The position numbers and the translations under genes are program-made. Under the pieces are notes generated by a model that saw only the letters and a program-made list of their open reading frames with translations, searched no databases and had not been told where the DNA came from. Positions 41,276 to 49,134 of a stretch of 64,000 nt of DNA are shown piece by piece. This DNA is from JAEXNA01 sp037189585 (GTDB taxonomy: Bacteria > Vulcanimicrobiota > Xenobia > Xenobiales > JADMJV01): positions 35,541 through 99,540 of the forward strand of contig JBBCJA010000032.1 of assembly GCA_037189585.1 (NCBI GenBank), written 5' to 3'. How positions within the stretch are numbered: position 1 is the first letter of the stretch; each line of letters starts with the position of its first letter.

Positions 41276-42690
41276 AACAAGAACTGAGCAACCTGAGCCA
41301 GGAAGAGAAGCGGGCCTTGCTGGCCCGCATGCTCGAGAAGAAGTCGGCGGTCTGCAAGACGGCTTTTATCGTGCAGGGCTTGATCCTCGATATCAAGATG
41401 CACGACACGCCGATCTGGAACATGCGCTCGACCATCCGCTTCTTCCACAAGGTCGATCCGGAACTGTTGCGCGAGCGCATGCAGCGGGTCATCGATCGCC
41501 ATCCGGCGCTACGCACGACTTACGCTCCACATCCCGACAACGAGATGGAGTTCGAGGGAAAGATGCTGGCTATCCGCTTCGACTCTATGAAGTTGTGGCA
41601 GCTCAATCTGGAAACTCAGATCGAGCAGACCGTCCATCCTCAACACACCCTGGAGATGAAGATCGAGGACGCCACCACCTGGACCGACGCCGAGCTCCGT
41701 CAACGTCTGCTTGAGGATGCCATGGAGTCTTACGACGTGGGCCGACTTCCGGTCTGCCGGATGCGCTTTTACCGGCGCCGAGAGGACGACGTCATGCAGT
41801 TGGACGTGCACCATTGCGCGGCCGACTTGTGGAGCTTGGAGCTCATCATGGCCGAGCTTGAGCAGCCTCCGCTCGGTCCCTCTCCACCCACCTTCGCCGA
41901 GTTCTGCGCCTGGCAGCACGCCTGGTTCGCCTTACCGAAGGCCGAGGAGATGCGGCAATGGTGGAGTCGTGAGCTGGAGGGCTGCCCGGATCTTGCCTTT
42001 CCCTTTTCCGAGGGAGACGACCCCGCGGACTTCGTGGCCTTTCGACTGGACTCAGAGCTGGTAACGCGCGCCCGCCAGGTCTGCCGAGCACAGCGTATCA
42101 CCATGTTTAATGTGATTCTGTCGACCCTGCAGGTCTGCATCGGCCGGGCCAATGGGCTCGACGACTTCGCGCTGGGGGGCGCGGTGGCCAACAGGCCGCA
42201 CCAACGCTTTGAGCAGACGGTGGGATTCTTCGCCCAGCTTGTTCTGTATCGCCGTAATCTCGAAGAGGTCATCACCTGGGAAGAGCTGTGGGCTAAGAAT
42301 CGCCACACCATCGGCGAGGTGTTGCAGCGGCAGTTCCTTCCGGTCACCACCACCATGCCCACGCCGCGCACCGATGTCTGGATTATGTTTCAGCAGTACC
42401 AGAAGGCGCGCTGGTACGAAGGCGAGGTAGACCAGGGCGACTCTTTAGGAATGCGCTCCGGCGGCGTGGTGGATAGCCCTTTCGGGCCTTGGGAGTTTCT
42501 GTTCGTCGAGCCGCCGGTACTTTCGTCGCCGGTGATGCTCGAGATCATCGAGCAACAAGATGGAATGCAGGGGCTTTTCCGCTACCGTAAGCCTTGCATG
42601 TCGCGTTCCCAGGCCGAAACTTACGCCGTGGACTTCCAGAAGCGCCTGGCCGGAGCGCTGGTGAACCCACAGCTTCCTATCGGCGATTGA
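41272..42690 (+). CDS. PapA/condensation-type acyltransferase
   Basis: A 472-residue protein of the CoA-dependent acyltransferase/NRPS condensation superfamily. The active-site motif is HHCAADLW (His180, His181, Asp185), and the second half has the floor segment DDFALGGAVANRPHQRFEQTVGFFAQ, matching the conserved FN and G-x-F elements of condensation domains. It has no adenylation or carrier domain. Like mycobacterial PapA proteins it probably takes the chain from the PKS ACP and esterifies or amidates an acceptor. GTGA overlap with the PKS stop; its 3' end overlaps the opposing methyltransferase gene by 14 bp. Confidence 0.88.
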   Translation: MKQELSNLSQEEKRALLARMLEKKSAVCKTAFIVQGLILDIKMHDTPIWNMRSTIRFFHKVDPELLRERMQRVIDRHPALRTTYAPHPDNEMEFEGKMLAIRFDSMKLWQLNLETQIEQTVHPQHTLEMKIEDATTWTDAELRQRLLEDAMESYDVGRLPVCRMRFYRRREDDVMQLDVHHCAADLWSLELIMAELEQPPLGPSPPTFAEFCAWQHAWFALPKAEEMRQWWSRELEGCPDLAFPFSEGDDPADFVAFRLDSELVTRARQVCRAQRITMFNVILSTLQVCIGRANGLDDFALGGAVANRPHQRFEQTVGFFAQLVLYRRNLEEVITWEELWAKNRHTIGEVLQRQFLPVTTTMPTPRTDVWIMFQQYQKARWYEGEVDQGDSLGMRSGGVVDSPFGPWEFLFVEPPVLSSPVMLEIIEQQDGMQGLFRYRKPCMSRSQAETYAVDFQKRLAGALVNPQLPIGD

Positions 42691-43480
42691 AGCGCAGAGC
42701 GCAGTATCCCAGACCTCCCACGTCCACGATCAGACGAGAGTCGAGGATGGCCTGCTCACTGCCGGGGAAGTGCTTCTCCAGCAGTCGTCCGAACCAGTAA
42801 TACGTCGGGCGGACGTTGGGGCTGATGTCCTTGAGGTAGACTAACTCGAGCCCTACCTTGTCGGCCAACTCCTGATAGGTCGACACGTTGATGGCTGTTT
42901 GAGAGCCCCACAGCGACTCATCGCCGTCCCACTGGCCCGGTGGAATCCCCTCGGGGTGGAGAAAGTCGGTGAGGGTCAGATTCCCACCCGGCCGTAACAC
43001 GCGGCCGGCGTGCTGGAAGAACTTCTCTCTGCTGGGGAAGTGAAAGATGCACTCGGTGGCTAAAACGCGGTCGAAGGAGCCGTTGGGAAACTGCATCTCG
43101 CAGGCGTCGCCCTGCACGAACTCCACCTTATTCCCCGGACTTGCCACGACCCTCTCTCTGGCGACCCGCAGTTGGCGGTCGTCGATATTGAGACCGGTCA
43201 TACGAAGCGGGGTCAGGCGTTGGTCCAGGCTTGCCAACGTGCCCCCAAATCCGCAACCCACGTCGAGCAGATCCTGTCCCGGCTGAATGTCGGCGAGGCT
43301 GGTCACATAGTGACACATTCTCTCCATCGCGGCGACGCTGTCGGCTTGATCGGTGTAGGCCTTCTCCGGCTCTTCCCACAGCCCAAAGTGGGTATGTCGC
43401 CAGAACGTCTCTTCAAACTCGGCGTCACCGGCAGCCAGCCGGGACAAGATCATGTCGAAATAGGGCAGCTTGACAGCCAT
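42677..43480 (-). CDS. SAM-dependent methyltransferase (class I, sterol/tocopherol-MT-like)
   Basis: A 267-residue methyltransferase with motif I LLDVGCGFGGTLASL, TGLNIDDRQLRVAR, the acidic VEFVQGDACEMQFP and the post-motif HAGRVLRPGGNLTLTDFL. The overall look is of small-molecule O/C-methyltransferases such as gamma-tocopherol MT. Start chosen at ATG 43480, 4 bp after the stop of the preceding gene and with GGAAGAG upstream; the longer frame to 43552 would overlap it. It could methylate the PKS product. Its end overlaps the acyltransferase gene antisense. Confidence 0.9.
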   Translation of the reverse strand: MAVKLPYFDMILSRLAAGDAEFEETFWRHTHFGLWEEPEKAYTDQADSVAAMERMCHYVTSLADIQPGQDLLDVGCGFGGTLASLDQRLTPLRMTGLNIDDRQLRVARERVVASPGNKVEFVQGDACEMQFPNGSFDRVLATECIFHFPSREKFFQHAGRVLRPGGNLTLTDFLHPEGIPPGQWDGDESLWGSQTAINVSTYQELADKVGLELVYLKDISPNVRPTYYWFGRLLEKHFPGSEQAILDSRLIVDVGGLGYCALRFNRR

Positions 43481-43484
43481 GGAT

Positions 43485-44066
43485 CTACGACTCTTCCGCC
43501 GCTCCCGCCGCTCTCTGAGCGCGCTTGGCCTTCTCTTCCTTATGCTTTTCATCCAGGCGAGCCTTTTCGGCGTCGGCTTCTTTTTGGATCCTATCGATCG
43601 CCCACATGGCGTCGACGGCCTGCTTGTGCCCCTCTTCCAGGTCGGCCGAGGACTTGGTCTCGGGATAGGCCAGCAGGCGAGTCAAGCCGGCTTTCATGTT
43701 GCGAGTCTCTCTCTCGAGTCCGTTGAGGATGCCCGTCTGATGCTCATCCATTTTTCCCGGGAGCTCTTTCTTCAAGGCCGGGATGTTGTAAAGCTTGAGA
43801 GCGTTGTCGCAAATGACGTCGAGTTTCTTGACGCCGGCTGTGTACTCTTCCATCGAGAGTTTCCCGGTCTTCACCATCTCGACCGCGGCGTTGAGCAGGG
43901 TCACGTAGCGAAGCTCTCCACTCGCGGCTTTCGCTCCGGCTCCACCGGCGGACAGACCGCTGTTGCTGACGACATTGACTCCGGGCCCATCGTCGGCTTC
44001 TTCCTTCGCGTTGGAGATGGCGCTCCCCAGGCCCCAATCGTCGTCTTGATTGCTATCTGATGCCAT
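43485..44066 (-). CDS. Unknown helical protein, 193 aa
   Basis: No family recognised. Residues 1-50 are Gly/Ser/Asp-rich and disordered; the rest is helical (LRYVTLLNAAVEMVKTGKLS, NGLERETRNMKAGLTRLL), ending in a charged coiled coil of Glu, Lys and Ala. AGGAGG seven bases before the ATG indicates strong translation. Between a small glycine-rich peptide gene upstream and the methyltransferase downstream, all on the minus strand. A scaffold or chaperone for the peptide or the PKS is possible but unproven. Confidence 0.7.
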   Translation of the reverse strand: MASDSNQDDDWGLGSAISNAKEEADDGPGVNVVSNSGLSAGGAGAKAASGELRYVTLLNAAVEMVKTGKLSMEEYTAGVKKLDVICDNALKLYNIPALKKELPGKMDEHQTGILNGLERETRNMKAGLTRLLAYPETKSSADLEEGHKQAVDAMWAIDRIQKEADAEKARLDEKHKEEKAKRAQRAAGAAEES

Positions 44067-44085
44067 TGTCTATCCTCCTAAAATG

Positions 44086-44117
44086 AAAAAACTCGGCTGT
44101 TTGACAGCCGAGTTTTT
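44086..44117 (-). terminator. Bidirectional-looking Rho-independent terminator
   Basis: ACTCGGCTGT (44091-44100), loop TTG, ACAGCCGAGT (44104-44113), with A-tract on one side and T-tract on the other. On the minus strand it follows the 43-aa peptide gene and precedes the 193-aa gene, so it likely limits read-through and makes the peptide mRNA the main transcript. Confidence 0.85.
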
Positions 44118-44146
44118 CGAGTTCTTCCTAGGTGCCTTGGGAGCCT

Positions 44147-44278
44147 CTAAGCAGCCCCGCCAGTCAGTCCTTCGGCAAGCTTTGAGATCAGTCCCATCAC
44201 GGCGCTGATGGGATCTCCACCGCCGCCGCCTTTGCCACCGGATACCGCGCCGAGGACGCCACCAATTGCCTGACCCAT
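44147..44278 (-). CDS. Small glycine-rich peptide, 43 aa
   Basis: Found by direct translation: ATG at 44278, TAG at 44147-44149, 43 residues, 15 of them Gly. It runs MGQAIGGVLGAVSGG, then a lysine and five Gly, then DPISAVMGLISKLAEGL and ends TGGAA. The second half could form an amphipathic helix. GGAGG stands eight bases before the ATG, a stronger site than most in the window, and a strong terminator follows, so it is probably abundant. No signal peptide. It is not a family I know; a secreted or structural small peptide, or a precursor of a modified peptide, are options. Confidence 0.7.
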   Translation of the reverse strand: MGQAIGGVLGAVSGGKGGGGGDPISAVMGLISKLAEGLTGGAA

Positions 44279-44350
44279 TTCAAATACCTCCGTTGATTTG
44301 TTCGTTGCTTGGACATAATGTCGCACATTTGCCTGCGGCGGGGAAGACGT

Positions 44351-45376
44351 TTACATACCTTTAACATCCAACGCCTTCCGGCTCCCTCGGCAATCCAGGG
44401 CGTAAAGGTAGGAATCGACGGTGAACCCGATCTGGGTGTGCCAACTGACCAGGCTGGCGACCGCTGTGCTGCCGTCTCCATAGAGTGTCATGTCGAGCTC
44501 GGAAGCTAGAGTTTCCGCGGCTCCGATGAGATATCTGGAGAGGCCTCGGCTGGCAAATTGGGGAGCGACGGCCACGTCGTAGATGTAAAGGCTGGACCTC
44601 GTCGCAGAGACGAGTCCCGGCCGAAGGAAGATATAGCCAGCTGGAATGCCGCTGGACTTTTCTTCCATCAGCAGGTAGTGGGCGCCCTCTTCGCCTTCGA
44701 GGTCCAGAGCCAGGTAGGTCAGTTGATAGCGCGCCTCGACGCTCTCCGAGTCAACCTCGCGACCGGCCGGAAGATAAGCCGGCGTGTTGCGCGCATGGAC
44801 TTCCAGGATGAAGGGGAGGTCCTCCTGCCGGGCCGGGCGGACCTGGAAAGACGGCGAGGAGGCGCCGCGGTGGCCGTGGGGAAGGCGCTTGACCACGCGT
44901 TGCTGCTCGGCCCGGAAACCGCAGCGATAGAACCATAGTTGGTGGCGCTTGTCGGCAGCGGGCAGGTCGATGACCAGGTATTCATTCTCGAAGGCCGCGA
45001 CGACCGCGCGCGCTCGCCTCACCAGGGCCTCGAGATGGTCGAAGGTTGAGACCGCATAGTCCAAGGTCACCGCCTGCAACTGATGGGTCACACCGTGCTC
45101 GTGGTCCACGACAAACAGCAAGTAGGCCCGCGGCTCGTCTTCGGTGGTCAGGACCAGCAACTGCCAGTCCGCCAACTCCTCCTTTTGCGAGAAATACCCA
45201 CGTAGGCGGTCGATGGCGATCTGGCGAGAGCTCTCCCTGTCGTGCAGCAAGGAGTCGCGGTCGCTCATCGCCCGCCTGAGCGATTCCAGCTTCGGCAGGT
45301 CGGCTCGTTGGGCTAGGCGGACCTTGACCTTTTCTCTGGCCGTTTTGTCGCTCACCAAATCGAGTCCTAAGAGCAT
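44351..45376 (-). CDS. Double-GNAT N-acetyltransferase-like protein
   Basis: A 341-residue tandem GNAT protein. The N-terminal module (KVRLAQRADLPKLESLRR) is degenerate; the C-terminal one has VRPARQEDLPFILEVHARN, GYIFLRP, IYDVAVAPQFASRGLSRYLIGAAE (acetyl-CoA loop Q/R-x-x-G-x-S/A) and a final STAVASLVSWHTQIGF. It matches the size and layout of the protein encoded at 34182-35108, at the other end of the PKS locus. No obvious ribosome-binding site; ATG at 45376. Acyl acceptor unknown. Confidence 0.75.
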   Translation of the reverse strand: MLLGLDLVSDKTAREKVKVRLAQRADLPKLESLRRAMSDRDSLLHDRESSRQIAIDRLRGYFSQKEELADWQLLVLTTEDEPRAYLLFVVDHEHGVTHQLQAVTLDYAVSTFDHLEALVRRARAVVAAFENEYLVIDLPAADKRHQLWFYRCGFRAEQQRVVKRLPHGHRGASSPSFQVRPARQEDLPFILEVHARNTPAYLPAGREVDSESVEARYQLTYLALDLEGEEGAHYLLMEEKSSGIPAGYIFLRPGLVSATRSSLYIYDVAVAPQFASRGLSRYLIGAAETLASELDMTLYGDGSTAVASLVSWHTQIGFTVDSYLYALDCRGSRKALDVKGM

Positions 45377-45396
45377 GGTCTATTTCGTGACATGTC

Positions 45397-46230
45397 CTAA
45401 GCTTTGACGACCGCTAGCGTCGGGTTTGGACCAGGGATCCCTGAGTTCGTGAGCTCCTGTCTCACAGCTTTGCGCAGTCCACTCGATGTAGCGCCGAAGT
45501 CCGACGCGCGACACCATGCGGCGACCGTGATGCTGAGAGCGTTGGGCGCGGGAGGGTTGAAGACCACCGCGGGGGCCGGCTCCTCGGCCACGGTCGGGAT
45601 GCTTCCGGCGGCGGCGAGAAGGCGACTCACCACTTTTTCCGCATCGACGTCCGGCGCGACCGAGACTTCCACCGTGACACGTCGGGTACCCCTCGCGGAG
45701 AAGTTGATGATAGGGTTATTGGTGATCGAACTGTTGGGGATGATGATACGCTCTCCATCGACCGCCGAGAGAGTCGTCTGAAAAAGTCCGATGTCTTCCA
45801 CCGTTCCGGCCAAGCCGGATAGCTGAACTTGATCTCCGAGCATGAAGGGGCGGAAGAACAAAATCATCACGCCCGAAGCGAAGCTAGAGAGACTTCCCTG
45901 CAGGGCGAGGCCCACGGCAAGACCGGCCGAGGCCAGTAGCGCTACCAGCGAGGTAGTTTGCACGCCCACGCGGTTGAGGGCTGAGATGATCGCGGCCGCC
46001 AGGACACAATACTGAGCGATGGAGGAGAGAAATCGCGACAGCGATTCCTCCACGTGCGCTCGGCGTAGAGCGCCCAGCACCGCTTTGTGGACAGATTTGG
46101 CGATGAACCATCCTATGAGAAGGATCAAGAGCCCGAAGAACAGATTCACCAGAGAGGGGATATAAGGGCGAATCCAGACAGGGAAGGCATCCAACTGGCC
46201 TTGGTATAGTTGTGAAATTTCATTAGGCAT
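45397..46230 (-). CDS. MscS-family mechanosensitive channel
   Basis: A 277-residue small-conductance channel with three membrane helices. The pore helix VALLASAGLAVGLALQGSLSSFASGVMILFFRPF has the Gly/Ala packing pattern of MscS, followed by the beta-domain FMLGDQVQLSGLAGTVEDI and RIIIPNSSITNNPIINFS. The C-terminal cytosolic vestibule is normal length. Releases solutes on hypo-osmotic shock. Separated from the VWA gene by 39 bp on the same strand. Confidence 0.95.
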   Translation of the reverse strand: MPNEISQLYQGQLDAFPVWIRPYIPSLVNLFFGLLILLIGWFIAKSVHKAVLGALRRAHVEESLSRFLSSIAQYCVLAAAIISALNRVGVQTTSLVALLASAGLAVGLALQGSLSSFASGVMILFFRPFMLGDQVQLSGLAGTVEDIGLFQTTLSAVDGERIIIPNSSITNNPIINFSARGTRRVTVEVSVAPDVDAEKVVSRLLAAAGSIPTVAEEPAPAVVFNPPAPNALSITVAAWCRASDFGATSSGLRKAVRQELTNSGIPGPNPTLAVVKA

Positions 46231-46269
46231 ATCTGGTCCCTACCCGACACCATGACGGACAAAACACCT

Positions 46270-49134
46270 CTAGCTTCTGTCCTGGCCGCGTCTCTTGACT
46301 TGACGCAAGCGGTCCATGGTGGACTCTGTGGGGGTTGGAGACGCGCTTTCGGTGGATGGAGAGGGCTTCGGGGACGGCTTGGGAGGATTGTCCTCGACCA
46401 TGGCCGCCGTTCGTTCTATACGGGGCTTGGACGGCAGGGTTATCGGAACCGAAGCCTGCCGCGTCGCTTCTTTCGCCTGGCGAAGATTCGACATTCTTTG
46501 GCTCAGGGCTTCCTCCTGGACTGCTGGCTCGGAGGAGCCTCGTGAGCCGAACTTAGGCTGGGGCAGTCGGCGCACGGCGATCTCGAGCAATAGTAGCAAG
46601 AGGGCTCCACGGATCAGGTCTTCGCCTAGGGGGATCCGGCGGGGCGAGGGCTGCGAAGGGGGACGGAACACCGACTCGGGAGGCGCCTCGAACTGACCTT
46701 GGGAGCGACTGGACATGCCTTGGAGCAACTCGCGGTCGTTGCCCAGTTTGGAGAACTCCGGCGCCAGCGGTACGGAGAGCGTCGAACGAGCCAGAAGAGT
46801 ACCGTCGGCATCGTGGGCAAAAACCAGGGAGCTTCCCGCATGTTTGACCTCTAGTGAGCCACTGGCCAGGTAGGGGGAGGAGGGATGGAGCAGTCCGGTC
46901 GTCTGTTCCCCTCGCCCGTCGACAGCCACGACCTTGACCGGCCCTCGAAGAGGTTCGCGAGTTCGCAGTTCCACGGTCGCGCCGGAACTCGAGCCTCCCA
47001 CTAGAGAGCGGATCTGGAGGCTGCCTCCGCGAGAGCGTTCGGTCAGATCTCCCACCGCGTTGATCGAACGGACCGAGCGCAGTATCAAAGTCTCTAACAT
47101 CGAGACTCCACTCACGCCGGGAGCCTTCATCCATTCGGAAGCCCATCGACCGCCGAGGTCGGAGGTCCAGGCCGCGGTTTTGCCCAGTCCGGCTCTCCCC
47201 GTGGCAAAAATAGGATCGCCTTTCGGAGAGGCTAGAAGGGTCGAGGCGGTCCCTCCCTTGGGACTGCTCAAGTTGTAGGTAGCGAGCCTCGGCGCCTTAG
47301 CAAAGTCCAGGCCCTCGAGCAAGGGCGAACTGCCCGCGTCGGCGGCGGGACGCACCTCGGTCGGCTTTTGGGATAGACCGGAACCGGTGGCCAGGATCGC
47401 TTCTCGGACAAAGATCTGAGGCAGCGGAGTGCCCGGACCGGCATCGGGAGCGACGTACAGCCGTCCCTTACCCTTGGTGGTGAGGTTCTTGAGAAACTCG
47501 AGGTCGGCGCCACTTCCAAGGGCCACGGCAGAGACGGTGATCCGGCTCTGGTTGGCGCGCTCCATCAGCTCTTCGAAAGCGGCCGGGGCGGTCGCTCCGT
47601 CGGAGAGCACGATCACGTGCTTGAGAGCCGCCGTCGCCTTCTCGAGCTCGGCGATCGCTTGATTGAGAGCCGGGTACATGTCGGTCCCTCCGCCGGCTCG
47701 TAAGGAGGCGACTTTCTTCACAAAATCCCCGCTGGTGCCTTTCACCGAAAGGTGATAGACCCAACGTGCCGCTTCGTCAAAAGAGACGATACCGATCATA
47801 TCTTTCTCCGAAAGGGTCTCTCCGGCGGCGATGGCGGCCTCGCGAGCCATTTCGATCGGTCGCCCGTCCATCGAGCCGGACTTATCCAAACATTGAACCA
47901 GGGCGGCTAAAGGCATGTCCTTGGGTCGTCGAATAGCCAATTCCACCGGAAGGATAGGCTCGATCGGGGTGTAGCTGTAGCCGCCGACGCCGAAGGTGGA
48001 GTCGCTACCCAGCATCATCAATCCCATTCCCCCGTCACGAACCAGAAGCGAAACCACCTTTTGCAGTTCGAGGGACCAGTCCAGGGCGTTCACATCCTCG
48101 ATGACAAGAGCGGAGACATCGCGCCAGGCGCCGGCCCGCCGCGGCAGTTCGGCGGGAGTTACGGCGCGTGCCGTCAGTCCGGCTTGTCGCAACCAGGCCA
48201 CCAAGGAGCTTGGACCCGGCTTGGAGCGCAGGACCAGGACCACCTGCTCTTGTCCCACCATCACCAGAGTCTCTCCCTTGTTGTTCTCGGGACGTTGGTC
48301 GGCCTCGGCTAGCAGTCGGGCTTCGTAGTGGGTGGGGCCGGGTTGGGAAAGTCGCTGCGGGATCAAAAAGAGATTGGGACCATTCCTCAGTCGCAGGCGC
48401 AATCGCTCTCGCGGCTGACCGTTGGCGGAAAGAAGAAGCTCGGCTTCTCGGACCCCCCGACTTTCCACTACCGCTCTGAGAAGAAACGGCTCGTTCTTCG
48501 CGATCCCGTTGGGGGCCTCGAGTCGAGAAAGCAACACGTCCTGGCCGCGGGAGTTCTCGGGGGCCGGCACGGTCCAGACTTCAATCCCCGCGGCCGCGAG
48601 CGATGCGGCTTCTTCCCCCGACTCGGCCTCGGTGCTCTGTCCGTCGGTCAATACTACCAGCCGGCTGGCCGTGCCGCCGGGAAACGAGGTCGCCGCGAAT
48701 CGCAGCGCGGTGGTCAGATTGGAAGCCTCTCGATCGACCACGGCGGTGAAGGGCTCCAGGCTGGCATTCTCGTGTCGGGCCACGGAAAGCTCTTCCCGTG
48801 CGTCAGAGCCGAAAAGAACCACCCCGTAGCTGTCGTCATTCTTTCGGTTGGCCAGGGCTTTCTCGATGTAGTCGCGTTGCCACTGCAGACTATCGGCGCC
48901 AGTGGAAAGCGAGCGGTCGAGAAGGAAGACGACGGAGAGGTCTTTGGTCAGCCGGACCACCTGGGTACCGGCCAGGGCCAGGATAAGACAGATGAGTGTC
49001 AGCACTCTGAGCCAAAGGCTAGCCCGTTTGCGCTCGCGGGACAGGGAAAGACGGTGACGACTCCAGCTTCGAACTACAGGCACCAAAAGCCCCAGGAGAA
49101 GCAACGCCAAAGGAGAGGTGAAAGAGAGCGTCAA
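46270..49134 (-). CDS. Membrane protein with two VWA domains and a GATase-like domain
   Basis: A 954-residue protein. Two N-terminal helices (residues 5-25 and 42-60), a first VWA domain with a MIDAS-like DRSLS, beta-rich Ig-like region, a glutamine-amidotransferase-like fold (VLVLRSKPGPSSLVAWLRQ to GMGLMMLGSD) and a second VWA domain with the full MIDAS DKSGSM near 405. A helix follows near residue 865, and the C-terminal 90 residues are basic and Pro/Ser-rich. Similar proteins lie beside MoxR ATPases. TTG start, TTGA overlap with the previous gene. Last gene of the envelope operon. Confidence 0.85.
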   Translation of the reverse strand: MTLSFTSPLALLLLGLLVPVVRSWSRHRLSLSRERKRASLWLRVLTLICLILALAGTQVVRLTKDLSVVFLLDRSLSTGADSLQWQRDYIEKALANRKNDDSYGVVLFGSDAREELSVARHENASLEPFTAVVDREASNLTTALRFAATSFPGGTASRLVVLTDGQSTEAESGEEAASLAAAGIEVWTVPAPENSRGQDVLLSRLEAPNGIAKNEPFLLRAVVESRGVREAELLLSANGQPRERLRLRLRNGPNLFLIPQRLSQPGPTHYEARLLAEADQRPENNKGETLVMVGQEQVVLVLRSKPGPSSLVAWLRQAGLTARAVTPAELPRRAGAWRDVSALVIEDVNALDWSLELQKVVSLLVRDGGMGLMMLGSDSTFGVGGYSYTPIEPILPVELAIRRPKDMPLAALVQCLDKSGSMDGRPIEMAREAAIAAGETLSEKDMIGIVSFDEAARWVYHLSVKGTSGDFVKKVASLRAGGGTDMYPALNQAIAELEKATAALKHVIVLSDGATAPAAFEELMERANQSRITVSAVALGSGADLEFLKNLTTKGKGRLYVAPDAGPGTPLPQIFVREAILATGSGLSQKPTEVRPAADAGSSPLLEGLDFAKAPRLATYNLSSPKGGTASTLLASPKGDPIFATGRAGLGKTAAWTSDLGGRWASEWMKAPGVSGVSMLETLILRSVRSINAVGDLTERSRGGSLQIRSLVGGSSSGATVELRTREPLRGPVKVVAVDGRGEQTTGLLHPSSPYLASGSLEVKHAGSSLVFAHDADGTLLARSTLSVPLAPEFSKLGNDRELLQGMSSRSQGQFEAPPESVFRPPSQPSPRRIPLGEDLIRGALLLLLLEIAVRRLPQPKFGSRGSSEPAVQEEALSQRMSNLRQAKEATRQASVPITLPSKPRIERTAAMVEDNPPKPSPKPSPSTESASPTPTESTMDRLRQVKRRGQDRS

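Noticed and set aside
43481..43552. Extended start of the methyltransferase (24 extra Arg-rich residues)
   Set aside because: Overlaps the end of the 193-aa gene; the ATG at 43480 has a ribosome-binding site and matches family length.
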